The notes under the pieces are model-generated. The model searched no databases, was not told where the DNA came from, and was given only the letters and a program-made list of their open reading frames with translations. A stretch of DNA of 42,755 nt, from the NCBI GenBank assembly GCA_036375715.1, contig DASVBS010000007.1:1-42755 (forward strand), in the 5' to 3' direction. Positions 27,549-36,848 of this stretch are shown here, piece by piece (positions within the stretch are counted from its first letter, which is position 1; every line of letters begins with the position of its first letter). This stretch comes from Longimicrobiaceae bacterium (GTDB lineage Bacteria; Gemmatimonadota; Gemmatimonadetes; Longimicrobiales; Longimicrobiaceae). The position numbers and the translations under genes are program-made.

Positions 27549-28640
27549 ATGATCGTCGTCATCAAGATCGCGGCCCGGGGGGACCTCCTCCTCGCGGCGC
27601 CGGCGTTCCGCTACCTGCGGGAGAGCCGGCGTGGTGAGCGCATCGTGCTGGTGGTGGGGGAGTCGTGCCGGGACGTGGCGGAGCACCTGCCGTACTTCGA
27701 CGAGATCCGCACGATCGACGATCGCGCCCTGTTCACCGGCTCTCCGATCGCAAAGCTGCGGGTGGTGGGAGAGCTGCTCCGCATCCTGCGGAGTGCACGC
27801 GGAGGTGGGCACTCCGAAGCGATCGTGCTGCATCGCGACTGGCGCTACGGTGTGGTGGCCTGGTTGGCGGGGGTGAAGACCCGACGGGGCTTTTCCTCTG
27901 GTCGGGGCGATCGCTTCCTGACGCACCCATACCGGGCGGGCGAGCGGGAGCACCACGAGGCGCAGTACCTGGGCGTCATGGGTGGATCCGGGGCGGTTTT
28001 GCCGGGACCCGCCACTCTCTGGCGCTTCGCGCCCGGAGAGCGGGAGCGGGCGCTGCAGAAGGCGGCCTCGCTGGGACTCGAAGTGGATGGTCGGCCACTG
28101 TTGGCGCTGGGGTTCGGCGGAGGACGAAACGTGAAGATGGCGGTGGACCTCAAGCTGTGGCCCCTGGAGCGCTACGTCGAGCTGGCCGGGCGGCTGGAGG
28201 AGGAGGGGATGCGCGCCGTCTGGCTGGGGGATGGCCACGACGCGGAGCGGTTGGGCGAGGTGGATCCGGGTGTGAACCTGGCCGGGCGGCTGAGTGTGGT
28301 GGAGACCGCCGCGGTGGTGAGCGCCTCCCGGCTGGTGATCGCCAACGACACCATGCTGCTCCACCTCGGTCGGGTGCTGGGTATACCGGCGCTGGGGATC
28401 TTCGGGCCCACTGACCCCGCGCATACGGGGCCGCACCTTCCCGGCTCCGCCTACCTCTGGCTCGGACCCGACAGGGTCCCCTGTTCCCCCTGTCACCAGG
28501 ACGGCTACTATCCGCCCTGCCGCTTCGAGCATCGCTGTATGCGTGAGCTGCCGGTGGAGGCGGTGCTGCGCACCGCGCTGCGCCTGCTGCGGGCTGAGCC
28601 ATCGGCCGCCGGACTGGATCGAAGTGTAGGAGTCGGTTAG
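27549..28640 (+). CDS. Glycosyltransferase family 9 (heptosyltransferase-like)
   Basis: A 363-residue protein from the ATG at 27549 (MIVVIKIAARGDLLLAAPAFRYLRE). It has ALGFGGGRNVKMAVDLKLWPLERYVELAGRL and the GT9 hallmark VIANDTMLLHLGRVLGIPALGIFGPTDPAHTGP. The family transfers ADP-heptose to LPS core; other substrates are known, so the call is family level. A cysteine cluster near the end (CSPCHQDGYYPPCRFEHRC) recurs in the family. An earlier ATG at 27516 is possible. Confidence 0.85.
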   Translation: MIVVIKIAARGDLLLAAPAFRYLRESRRGERIVLVVGESCRDVAEHLPYFDEIRTIDDRALFTGSPIAKLRVVGELLRILRSARGGGHSEAIVLHRDWRYGVVAWLAGVKTRRGFSSGRGDRFLTHPYRAGEREHHEAQYLGVMGGSGAVLPGPATLWRFAPGERERALQKAASLGLEVDGRPLLALGFGGGRNVKMAVDLKLWPLERYVELAGRLEEEGMRAVWLGDGHDAERLGEVDPGVNLAGRLSVVETAAVVSASRLVIANDTMLLHLGRVLGIPALGIFGPTDPAHTGPHLPGSAYLWLGPDRVPCSPCHQDGYYPPCRFEHRCMRELPVEAVLRTALRLLRAEPSAAGLDRSVGVG

Positions 28641-28714
28641 CTTTCGCCCCATCATTCCGGCACCGCCCGGCTTGCAGGGCGGCTGGTCAACGCGCCTCGC
28701 CCGGCTGTGCGGGA

Positions 28715-28727
28715 GTCGATTTTCGAC
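28715..28727. promoter_or_regulatory. Palindrome upstream of the export operon
   Basis: GTCGA (28715-28719) and TCGAC (28723-28727) form a perfect inverted repeat around TTT, 20 bases upstream of the -35 box of the wza-like gene. A small regulator could bind here, or it could be a weak terminator hairpin for the previous gene. No partner site was seen elsewhere. Confidence 0.3.
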
Positions 28728-28747
28728 CGAGCCACGGTGGGGCGATT

Positions 28748-28778
28748 TTGACATTCAGGGGCGGTCTTCACTCATATC
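28748..28778 (+). promoter_or_regulatory. Candidate promoter for the polysaccharide assembly operon
   Basis: A perfect TTGACA (28748-28753) is followed by a weak -10 candidate, TCATAT or CATATC (28772-28778), at 18-19 bases. Transcription would start near 28785, only about 5 bases before the first ATG, so the mRNA could be almost leaderless. It precedes a set of eight genes that overlap or nearly touch. Confidence 0.45.
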
Positions 28779-28789
28779 CGAGAATGTGA

Positions 28790-29416
28790 ATGATGGTACG
28801 TTGTCTGATCCTGACAGCGCTGACGCTCGCGCTCACCGCGGCTGGGGCCGGTGCGCAGGAAGGGATGACGGCCGCCACTGAAGCGCTGATCCAGCCGGGC
28901 GATCAAGTTGTCCTCACCATCTGGCGCGAGCCGGACCTGAGCGGGACTTTCACCGTGGACGCCGACGGGATGGTGTCGTTGCCGCGCGTGGGACCGGTAA
29001 AGGCGTCGGAAATGACCGGCCTGGAGCTGCAGAGCCACGTGCGCGAGGTGCTCACCCGCTACCTGCGCAACCCGTCGATCGAGATCCGCGTCCTGCGACG
29101 GGTCGGTGTGCAGGGTGAGGTGCTGCGCCCCGGTCTCTACATGATCGACCTCACCACCACCCTGCGAGAGGTGATCTCCGAGGCCGGCGGGATCACGGAG
29201 TTCGGCAACCCCGAACGGATTTCCATCATCCGCGATGGTGAGCGGATCCCCATCGGTAGCGGCGCCAGCGCTCGCTTCGTGGGCGTTGAGCTTCAGTCCG
29301 GAGACCAGGTTCTGGTCGGCCGCCGGAGCTGGTTCGAGTTGAACTCACTCGCCATAGTCAGCACGGCCGCCGTGGTCGTCTCGGTGGCGGTCCCCCTGCT
29401 GCGCTCCGCCTTCTGA
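28790..29416 (+). CDS. Polysaccharide export protein (Wza-like, SLBB domain)
   Basis: A 208-residue exported protein. Signal peptide about 1-22 (LILTALTLALTAAGAGAQ); polysaccharide-export domain about 32-105 (IQPGDQVVLTIWREPDLSG, VDADGMVSLPRVG); SLBB domain about 107-155 (GVQGEVLRPGLYMIDL, GGITEFGNPERISIIRDG). A hydrophobic C-terminal helix (186-204) could be the outer-membrane segment. No lipobox cysteine is present, unlike E. coli Wza, and it is shorter. It overlaps the next gene by one base. Two adjacent ATGs (28790, 28793) are possible starts. Confidence 0.88.
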   Translation: MMVRCLILTALTLALTAAGAGAQEGMTAATEALIQPGDQVVLTIWREPDLSGTFTVDADGMVSLPRVGPVKASEMTGLELQSHVREVLTRYLRNPSIEIRVLRRVGVQGEVLRPGLYMIDLTTTLREVISEAGGITEFGNPERISIIRDGERIPIGSGASARFVGVELQSGDQVLVGRRSWFELNSLAIVSTAAVVVSVAVPLLRSAF

Positions 29417-31671
29417 TGCGCACGACCTCCGAGGCGGTCGACATCCGCGAGTTCGCCCTCGCTCTGCGACGGGAGTGGCGCTGGGTGGCCGGCGGCGTGA
29501 TCGTCGGCCTCCTCCTCGCCGTCCTGGTCCTCCTCTTCGTGCGGCCCCGGTACCAGGCCAGCGCGACCGTGCTGCTCCGCACCCAGATCACCCATCCGGG
29601 CTCGCTGATGAGCTCGAGCGGAGGAGGGGAAGGGGAGGGGACTTCGGTGTCGCTCGGTGGGCTGGCCGAGATGTTCTCGATGGACACCGGCTTCGAGACC
29701 GAGATGGAGATCCTGGGCAGCCGTGCCGTGGTCGGCGCGGTGGTCGACTCCCTGGGACTCCAGGCGCGCGTGCTGAAGCCGTGGGGTACGCCGCTCCGCG
29801 ACATCATCGCTTCCGCCCATATCCCGACCGACCTGGAGACGATCGAGCTGGAATTCGAGCGGACGGCGAACGGTTACCGGGTTGAGGGGGAAGGGGTGCG
29901 GGCGACCGCCAGGCCTGGCGAGCCCTTCGAGGTGGCGGGGGCGCGGCTGACGTTGCGGCCGGAACTGCCGGACGAATTCACCCTCGAGTTGACCTCGCGG
30001 CAGGACGCGGTCAAGCGGACGCTCGCGGCGCTCAACGTGGAGCGCGCCGGCGGAAACGTGGCCGAGCTGACCTATCGCGATGTCGACCCGCACACCGCCG
30101 CGGGCGTCGCCAACGCCATCATCGACAAGTACATGCTCCGCCGCACCACCACGGACCGGAGCACCAACCGTCGCCGCTACGAGTTCCTGCGGAGCCACAC
30201 CGACAGCATCGCCACACAGCTCCAGCTGGCCAGCGAAGAGTTGCGGCGTCACCAGGAGCAGAGTGGCCTGCTCAGCCCCGAGGTGCGCACCGAGGCGGAG
30301 GTGGAGCAGGCGATGGCGCTGAAGAGCCGGCGGCAGGAGCTGGAGATCGACGCGCGGGCGCTGGCCCAGATCCTTGCCCTCGGCGAGCAGGGCACGCTCG
30401 ACGCGCACGCGGTGGCCTCCTACCCGACGCTGATCCAGAACGCCGCGGTCAACCAGCTGCTCGCGCGCCTGTCCGACCTGGAGGCGCAGCGCACCGAGCT
30501 GCTCGATCGACGTACCCCCGAAGATCCCGACGTGCAGCTGGTGGAGCTGGAGATCGGGCAGACACAGCAGCGCATCGTAGAGATCGCCCGCTCCTTCCAG
30601 GCCGGGGTCGCGCGGCAGATCGCCGAAGTGGATCGCGAGCTGGCACGCTCGCAGGCGCAGCTGGCCGCGCTGCCGGAGGCGGTCGAGCGCAGCCTGCAGC
30701 TCGAGCGCGAGGTCGATCGCCTCTCGGAGACGCTGGTGGCCCTGCAGACCCAGCTCGTTCAGGCTCGGCTGGCGGCCATCGCCGAGGGCGGCGACCTGAT
30801 GCAGATCGATACCGCGGAGCCGCCGCGGCGGCCGCTCTACCCGCGCGCCCCCATCACGCTCGCGCTGGGCCTGTTCGGCGGGCTCTTCTTCGGGGTGGTC
30901 AGCGCCATCGGCAACGGCTCCCTGGGCCGGCGGGTGCACGATCCGTTGCAGATCGAGCGGCTCACGGGGATACCGGCGGTCCTGCTGCGGCACGATGCGC
31001 CGCTGCTGCTCCGCGACGTCGACACCGCGCGCAGCATCCTGGTGGTGGCGGCCGATCGGGAGAGCAGGGCGCTACCCGCAGCGCGCCGGCTGGCGGCCAC
31101 CGGCGCGCTGCGCGGGCGCACCGTCGTCCTGGCCGACCTCGAGGATGTGCACCACCTGCCCACCGGGGAGATGGCCAGCGCTGCCGCCGACGCGGCAAGG
31201 GACGCAGCGGAGGCAGACGCGGAGGTGGATGGTGGGCTGTCCCGGGTGCCGGGTAGCGAGGCCCTGGGCGGCGAGGCTTCACCTCGCAAAGCGCCGCCTG
31301 GTAAAGGGTTGACAGCCAGGGCGGGCGCCGACGCGTCGGGCGTACCGACCAGCTCCCACGCGCTGGAGCCGACGCCGGAGCCCCAGGGGGGTGGCTACCT
31401 GCTCTTCCGTCCGAACGGAAACCTGCGGATGGGTGCCCGCCCGCTGCTGGACCGGCTGGAGGAGCGGGGCTCGCTGGTCGTTGCCGCTCTGCCGCCCCCG
31501 GATCAGGCGGTGACCGCCGCCCTGGTCGAGTCGGGCCGCAGCGTAGCGGTCGTGGTGCGCGCGGGCAAGACCACCCGCGCCTCGCTCGAGGAAGTGCTCC
31601 AGGCGCTCGCGCGCATGGACGTCGACGTCTCGGGCGTCATCCTGGACCGAGGCAAGGGACTCCGCGGGTGA
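29416..31671 (+). CDS. Wzc-like polysaccharide co-polymerase with degenerate tyrosine-kinase domain
   Basis: A 751-residue inner-membrane protein. The Wzz-type N-terminus has a transmembrane segment (about 23-42). A long coiled-coil periplasmic region follows (about 200-455), then a second transmembrane segment (about 475-498) after the PRRPLYPRAP motif typical of Wzc. The cytosolic part (535-751) aligns with BY-kinase order (SILVVAADRESRALPAARRLA, then RTVVLADLED). It lacks the Walker A GxGKS/T and a C-terminal tyrosine cluster. A low-complexity insert lies around residues 610-655. It probably sets chain length without autokinase control. Confidence 0.85.
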   Translation: MRTTSEAVDIREFALALRREWRWVAGGVIVGLLLAVLVLLFVRPRYQASATVLLRTQITHPGSLMSSSGGGEGEGTSVSLGGLAEMFSMDTGFETEMEILGSRAVVGAVVDSLGLQARVLKPWGTPLRDIIASAHIPTDLETIELEFERTANGYRVEGEGVRATARPGEPFEVAGARLTLRPELPDEFTLELTSRQDAVKRTLAALNVERAGGNVAELTYRDVDPHTAAGVANAIIDKYMLRRTTTDRSTNRRRYEFLRSHTDSIATQLQLASEELRRHQEQSGLLSPEVRTEAEVEQAMALKSRRQELEIDARALAQILALGEQGTLDAHAVASYPTLIQNAAVNQLLARLSDLEAQRTELLDRRTPEDPDVQLVELEIGQTQQRIVEIARSFQAGVARQIAEVDRELARSQAQLAALPEAVERSLQLEREVDRLSETLVALQTQLVQARLAAIAEGGDLMQIDTAEPPRRPLYPRAPITLALGLFGGLFFGVVSAIGNGSLGRRVHDPLQIERLTGIPAVLLRHDAPLLLRDVDTARSILVVAADRESRALPAARRLAATGALRGRTVVLADLEDVHHLPTGEMASAAADAARDAAEADAEVDGGLSRVPGSEALGGEASPRKAPPGKGLTARAGADASGVPTSSHALEPTPEPQGGGYLLFRPNGNLRMGARPLLDRLEERGSLVVAALPPPDQAVTAALVESGRSVAVVVRAGKTTRASLEEVLQALARMDVDVSGVILDRGKGLRG

Positions 31672-32975
31672 TGGCCACGCGTGCGGTCGAGGCTGGGTTC
31701 AAGCGGCCCGCGACGGGCCGGCGGGGCGTCGTGGAGGCCCGCGCTGAGCCCGAGGTCGTCTCGCCGAGTCGCGCGCAGAAGGCGGTGCTCCTCTTCCTGG
31801 TGACCTTCCTGATCGTCTTCCCCAAGGGAGGCATCAAAGTCGGAGGGGTGCCGATCACCTGGGGATATTTAGGGATGGGCCTGGTCTCGCTCTGGCTGCC
31901 GTACGCGCTGCTCGCCAGGCGCGCCGCTCCTCTGCGAACGGCGCGCCTGGTCGCAATGGGGATGCTGGTGCCGTTCCTGGCGGTGAGCTGGGGCGGAATC
32001 CTGGCGCACGGGGCGATGGACACCGGGTTCGCTCTTTCCTTCGTCACCACCTTCTTCGTCATCCCACCGGTCATGCTGATCGTGCTGGGGATGCACATCG
32101 ACCGCATCGACCTGGACCTGCTCCTGCGCGCGGTGCGGATGGCGGTGCTCCTGGTATCCGCCTATGGCATCTTCCTCTTCTTCTACAAGCTCGCCACCGA
32201 CAGCTTCATCGAGATCCCGTACCTGACTGTGAACGCGGGCGACGTGGGCGAGCTGGAAGGCAAATCGATCGATCGCGGCGGCGTCTTCAAGCTCATCTCC
32301 ACCTATAACAACGGGAACGTGTACGGGATCTCGCTGTTGATGCTCCTGCCCCTGTACACGTTCTTGGAGAAGCGGCTGAGTAGCGTGCTGACGGTGAAGG
32401 CCTCGCTGGTGCTGACTCTCTCACGCACCGTGTGGGCGGGGTTGGTGGTTTACGAGGTGCTCAGCCGCCTGTACGTTCGTCGCCCAACGTGGAAGACGGT
32501 GGCGGCGATTGCGGGTTGGGTCTCCCTGGCGGCGGTGGGGGTCTGGTATGCTCTGGACCTGCTGGATCGCGACCTCGGCTTCCTCTTCGACCGCACCCTG
32601 GGAGGGCGCATCGACCAGGTGCGCTACCTGTTCGAGGCCAGCCTGCTCCCCGCCCGGCCGTTCGACGTGATTCAGGAGATGATCTACCTTTCGGTGGTGG
32701 ATTATTTCGGGTTGGTGGGCCTGCTGACCTTCCTGGTCGGGCTGACGGGTCCGCTGGTGCTGCACCTGGCACGCTTTCTTCCGCACTGGGAGACCGAGTA
32801 CAAGAGGAGCCTGGCCGTCGGATTGATCGTGTACCTGTTCGTGGCGATCTCCGACGGGGCGTTGCTGTACATTCCGGTGATGGCGATCTACTGGTTCGTG
32901 GTTTCTCTGCTGCTCTCGAACAATCCGAGCTTCCGGGACTTCGTGCCTGCCGGCCGGCGCGCGGGGACGGCATGA
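31671..32975 (+). CDS. O-antigen polymerase/ligase-like membrane protein (Wzy candidate)
   Basis: A 434-residue protein with about ten hydrophobic segments and a large periplasmic loop in the middle (about residues 180-215). Its position between the Wzc-like protein and glycosyltransferases, and the topology, fit a Wzy polymerase or an O-antigen ligase. No catalytic motif can separate the two. The start could be GTG 31668 or ATG 31671; the ATG forms a TGATG overlap with the previous stop. It overlaps the next gene by 4 bases. Confidence 0.7.
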   Translation: MATRAVEAGFKRPATGRRGVVEARAEPEVVSPSRAQKAVLLFLVTFLIVFPKGGIKVGGVPITWGYLGMGLVSLWLPYALLARRAAPLRTARLVAMGMLVPFLAVSWGGILAHGAMDTGFALSFVTTFFVIPPVMLIVLGMHIDRIDLDLLLRAVRMAVLLVSAYGIFLFFYKLATDSFIEIPYLTVNAGDVGELEGKSIDRGGVFKLISTYNNGNVYGISLLMLLPLYTFLEKRLSSVLTVKASLVLTLSRTVWAGLVVYEVLSRLYVRRPTWKTVAAIAGWVSLAAVGVWYALDLLDRDLGFLFDRTLGGRIDQVRYLFEASLLPARPFDVIQEMIYLSVVDYFGLVGLLTFLVGLTGPLVLHLARFLPHWETEYKRSLAVGLIVYLFVAISDGALLYIPVMAIYWFVVSLLLSNNPSFRDFVPAGRRAGTA

Positions 32976-34015
32976 ACCGCACGCCTCGCGTCTACGTCCT
33001 GCTGCTGAACTGGTGCGGCTGGCGGGACACGATCGAGTGCCTGGAGAGCGTATTCCGGCAGGCCTACGCGGATTACCGCGTCGTGGTCTGCGACAACGAT
33101 TCTCCGGATGGGTCGGTCGATCACATCCGGGCGTGGGCCGAGGGCCGGGAGATCGCGGCCGTGCCGGAGGGACACCCGCTGCGCCACCTCTCCGATCCTC
33201 CCGCGGCGAAGCCCATCCCCCTGGCCGAATACGATCGCGAGCAGGCCGAGCGCGGCGGCGACCCGGGGCTCGATCCGCCGCTGGTGCTGATCCACACGGG
33301 CGGCAACCTGGGCTTCGCCGGCGGGAACAACGTGGGCTTGCGCTACGCGCTCGCGCGTGGCGATGCCGACTACGTCTGGCTGCTGAACAACGACACCGTG
33401 GTCGCCCCGGATGCCCTGGCGACGATGGTGGCGCGCGTCGAGGCGGGCGAGCGGGTGGGAATGGCGGGGGCGAAGCTCCTCTACTATGACGAGCCGCGGC
33501 GGGTGCAGGCGATCGCCGGTGGGCTGCTCACCCCGTGGCAGGGGTTGGCCACCCACCTGGGGAGCGACGAGCAGGATGACCAGAGTCGCTGGACCGACCC
33601 GGTGGAGGTCGATGTGGTGCTCGGCGCCTGCCTGCTGGTGCGCCGCACGCTGATCGAGGAGGTGGGGCTGCTGGACGAGGAGTACTTCATGTACTCCGAG
33701 GAGATGGACTGGTGCTGGCGGGCGCGGCGGCGCGGATGGAAGCTCATCTATGCTCCAGGGAGCGTGGTCTGGCACAAAGTGGGGAGGAGTGCGGGGCAGG
33801 GCAGCCCCTTCCAGGACTATCACGCGGCGCTGGGCACCCTGCTGTTCGTGCGCAAGAACTTTCCGCGGCTCGCGCCGATCGCCATGGCTTATGGCCTCTA
33901 CCGGATGCTGCTCCCCAAGATCGTACGGCTCGAGCCGGCGCGGGCACTGGCGGTGATGCGCGCGTACCGGGACTACCTGGGGCGCTCGCGCGGCGCGCGC
34001 CCCCGCGCGACGTGA
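32972..34015 (+). CDS. Glycosyltransferase family 2 (rhamnosyltransferase-like)
   Basis: A 347-residue GT-A inverting glycosyltransferase. It has VYVLLLNWCGWRDTIECLESVFRQ, the DND at 41-43, and HTGGNLGFAGGNNVGLRYAL. The metal-binding LLNNDT is at 137-142, and the acceptor-side FMYSEEMDWCWRARRRGW follows. These are the features of WbbL-type rhamnosyltransferases. An insert of about 45 residues (55-100) is longer than in many relatives. L-rhamnose transfer is plausible given rmlA, rmlC and rmlD nearby, but not proven. Confidence 0.85.
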   Translation: MNRTPRVYVLLLNWCGWRDTIECLESVFRQAYADYRVVVCDNDSPDGSVDHIRAWAEGREIAAVPEGHPLRHLSDPPAAKPIPLAEYDREQAERGGDPGLDPPLVLIHTGGNLGFAGGNNVGLRYALARGDADYVWLLNNDTVVAPDALATMVARVEAGERVGMAGAKLLYYDEPRRVQAIAGGLLTPWQGLATHLGSDEQDDQSRWTDPVEVDVVLGACLLVRRTLIEEVGLLDEEYFMYSEEMDWCWRARRRGWKLIYAPGSVVWHKVGRSAGQGSPFQDYHAALGTLLFVRKNFPRLAPIAMAYGLYRMLLPKIVRLEPARALAVMRAYRDYLGRSRGARPRAT

Positions 34016-34053
34016 CCGGGGCGATCGAGACATCGCGCTCCCGGCCGGGCCGG

Positions 34054-35298
34054 ATGGACGGTATCGTCATCGGTGCGCTCGAGTCCGAGCTCCCCGCGGG
34101 CGGCGGAATCCAGCGCTATGCCGCGGGCCTGGTTCCGGAGCTGCTCGCCCTGGAGGAGAGGGCGGTCGCGTTGGTGGCGTCGCCCGCCGTGGGCGAGGCC
34201 TTCGGCGAGCGCGCCGTGGTTGCCCGTCCGCGGCGGATGGCGCGCGGCAACTTCGTCGGCAACCTGCTGCGGGTGACGTGGCACCAGACCGCCCTGCCGC
34301 GCCTCCTCCGTGAGCGAGGGGCGCGACTCTTCTACTCCACCACCACCGACGGGATGCTGGCGCCCGCCTGCCCGCAGGTCGTCACCGTGCACGATCTCAT
34401 CCCCCTGCTCCATCCCCGCTCCGCGCCCCGCCTCCAGTACCACTTCCGCTACGTGGTTCCCCGCATCGTGCGCGCTTCCGCGGCCGTCGTGGCCATGTCC
34501 AAGGCAACGCGTGCCGACCTCGAGCGCTTCTATGGCGTTCCCGGGGAGCGGGTGCACGTGGTCCACCAGGGATATCGCAGCGAGGTCTTCCACACCGGCG
34601 CGGTGAAGGCCAGCCGCGAGGTCGCGCGCCGCTTCGGCCTCGGGCGGTACTTCCTCGCCACGGCTGACGGGCGATCGTACAAGAACATCCCCCGGGTGAT
34701 CGAGGCTTTTGCGCGGCTGCTGCGGAATGAGCCGTCGAGCGATAACCCGGCACGGAACGGCGAGCGAGAGGTTCGCTCGGCAGGTGACCTCGTGCGAGGA
34801 GACGGCGGAGTAGACAACGGTCCGGGACGGGGCGACGTCCAGCTCGCTCTGGTCGGGCGCAGCAGCCGCAAGGAGGTCGACCTGCCGGCCCTGGCCGCCG
34901 AGTTGGGCGTGGCGGACCGCACCCGCTTCCTCGGGTTCGTCACCGACGAGGAGCTGGCCGCGCTATATGCCGGGGCCGAGGCGTTCGTCTTCCCGTCGCT
35001 GTACGAGGGGTTCGGCATCCCCCCGCTGGAGGCGATGGCCTGCGGTTGTCCGGTGATCGTGGCGGAGCGCGCGTCGCTCCCCGAGGTGTGCGGAGACGCC
35101 GCGCTGTACGTGGATCCCGAGCGGATGGACGATATCGCGGCGGCGATGGGGCGTATCCTCGCCGAGCCGGAGCTACGCGCCGGGCTTGCGAGGCGGGGTC
35201 CAGAGCGCGCGGCACACTTCAGCTACCGCACCGCGGCGGCGGCAATCCGCGAGGTTCTACACGCCGTCGCGGAGCGGTGCGGAGGGGTGCCGGTATGA
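34054..35298 (+). CDS. Glycosyltransferase family 4
   Basis: A 414-residue GT-B transferase. It has [32 protein letters not shown] and the family signature [37 protein letters not shown] at 34012 overlapping the previous stop is an alternative start; the ATG at 34054 gives the better first beta-strand. Around residues 228-259 there is a low-complexity insert carrying two DNA palindromes. It overlaps the flippase gene by 4 bases (ATGA). Confidence 0.88.
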   Translation: MDGIVIGALESELPAGGGIQRYAAGLVPELLALEERAVALVASPAVGEAFGERAVVARPRRMARGNFVGNLLRVTWHQTALPRLLRERGARLFYSTTTDGMLAPACPQVVTVHDLIPLLHPRSAPRLQYHFRYVVPRIVRASAAVVAMSKATRADLERFYGVPGERVHVVHQGYRSEVFHTGAVKASREVARRFGLGRYFLATADGRSYKNIPRVIEAFARLLRNEPSSDNPARNGEREVRSAGDLVRGDGGVDNGPGRGDVQLALVGRSSRKEVDLPALAAELGVADRTRFLGFVTDEELAALYAGAEAFVFPSLYEGFGIPPLEAMACGCPVIVAERASLPEVCGDAALYVDPERMDDIAAAMGRILAEPELRAGLARRGPERAAHFSYRTAAAAIREVLHAVAERCGGVPV

Positions 35299-36833
35299 GC
35301 GGGCCCGAGCCGACCCCGACACCGCCGGTGGCGGGGCTGACGCGCGGGAGTCTGCTCGCGCGCAATGCCGTGCTGAATCTGCTGGGGCAGGGCGCGCCGA
35401 TGCTGGTGGCACTGGTCGCCATCCCGGTGCTGATCGCGGCACTCGGAACCGAGCGCTTCGGCGTGCTGACCCTGATCTGGGTGGTGATCGGCTACTTCAG
35501 CCTGCTCGACCTGGGGCTGGGGCGGGCGCTCACCCACCTGGTGGCGGAGAAGCTCGGGGCCGGGCGGGAGGAGGAGATCCCCGCGCTGTCGTGGACCGCG
35601 CTGGCGCTCGTCCTGGCGCTGGGGGCGGCGGGAGGTCTGGTCGCCGCGCTCCTGGCGCCGTGGTTGATCCTGGAGGTGGCGCACCTGCCAGCGGAGCTGG
35701 AGCGCGAGACCGTGGGGGCGATGTACCTGCTCGCCCTCTCCCTGCCGGCCGTGGCCAGCACCGCGGCGCTCCGGGGCATTCTGGAGGCGGCGCAGCGTTT
35801 CGACCTGGTGAACGCGCTGCGCGTGCCGCTGGCGGCCTTTCTCTATGCCGGACCGCTGCTGGTGCTGCCGTTCTCCAACCGGCTGGTGCCCATCGTGGGC
35901 GTGTTGCTGGTGGGGCGCCTGCTGGGGTGGGCCGCCCACCTCTGGATGTGCCTGCGCACCCTCCCGCAGATGCGGCGGGTGCAGGTAGACCGACTGGCTG
36001 TGCCGGCGCTGATCCGCTTTGGCAGCTGGGCTACGGTGAGCAACCTGGTCAGTCCGCTGATGGTCTACCTCGATCGCTTCCTGATCGGGGGGATGGTCTC
36101 GGTGGCCGCCGTGGCCTACTACGTCACGCCGTACGAGGTGGTGACCAAACTCTGGGTGGTGCCCTACGCGGTGGTGGGCGTGCTCTTCCCGGCGGTGGCG
36201 GCGGTGCACGCGGCCGATTCGACGCGCACCGGGCAGCTCTTCCGGCGCTCGCTGCAGGCGCTCCTGCTGGTGATGTTCCCCGTGACCCTGGTGCTGGTGA
36301 CCCTGGCGCCCGAAGCCCTCGACCTCTGGCTCGGCGCCGAGTTCGCCCGCAACAGCGCGCCCGTGCTGCGCTGGCTGGCGATCGGCGTCTTCGTGAACAG
36401 CCTGGCGCAGGTGCCGTACACGGTGCTGCAGGGGATGGGGCGTCCGGATCTGACCGGGAAGCTGCACCTGCTCGAGCTCCCGCTCTACCTGGTGGGCCTG
36501 TGGCTGCTGGTGGGCCGGTGGGGGATCGTGGGCGCGGCCGCTGTCTGGGTGCTGCGCATCGGCGTGGATACCGTGGCGCTCTTCGCGCTGGCGCGGCAGC
36601 GCCTTGGACGGGAGAGAGGACTGCAGGGTCTGGGGGGAATGGTGCTCGGCGCGCTGGCCCTGCTGCTGGCGGGGGCGGCGATGCCCGGCACCACCAGCCG
36701 CCTGGCCTATGTGATTGCCGTGCTGGTGCCCTTCGCGGTGGTGGCGTGGCGGGTCGGGTTGCGCGGGCGGGGGCGCCAGGGTCTGCTCGAGATGGTCCGG
36801 CGGGAGGGGGCCGGATCGACGGTGGCACCGTAG
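35295..36833 (+). CDS. Wzx-type lipid-linked oligosaccharide flippase
   Basis: A 512-residue protein with about 12-14 transmembrane helices, of the MATE/MOP-type polysaccharide flippase family. It has NAVLNLLGQGAPMLVALVAIPVLIAALG at the N-terminus and SWATVSNLVSPLMVYLDRFLIGGM in the middle. It moves undecaprenyl-linked repeat units to the periplasmic face. It starts inside the preceding glycosyltransferase. Specificity is unknown. Confidence 0.9.
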   Translation: MSGPEPTPTPPVAGLTRGSLLARNAVLNLLGQGAPMLVALVAIPVLIAALGTERFGVLTLIWVVIGYFSLLDLGLGRALTHLVAEKLGAGREEEIPALSWTALALVLALGAAGGLVAALLAPWLILEVAHLPAELERETVGAMYLLALSLPAVASTAALRGILEAAQRFDLVNALRVPLAAFLYAGPLLVLPFSNRLVPIVGVLLVGRLLGWAAHLWMCLRTLPQMRRVQVDRLAVPALIRFGSWATVSNLVSPLMVYLDRFLIGGMVSVAAVAYYVTPYEVVTKLWVVPYAVVGVLFPAVAAVHAADSTRTGQLFRRSLQALLLVMFPVTLVLVTLAPEALDLWLGAEFARNSAPVLRWLAIGVFVNSLAQVPYTVLQGMGRPDLTGKLHLLELPLYLVGLWLLVGRWGIVGAAAVWVLRIGVDTVALFALARQRLGRERGLQGLGGMVLGALALLLAGAAMPGTTSRLAYVIAVLVPFAVVAWRVGLRGRGRQGLLEMVRREGAGSTVAP

Positions 36834-36848
36834 ATCGGCGGCGCCGGG

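Noticed and set aside
31309-31314. TTGACA inside the Wzc-like gene as an internal promoter
   Set aside because: No -10 box lies at a suitable distance, and the site is in a low-complexity coding insert.
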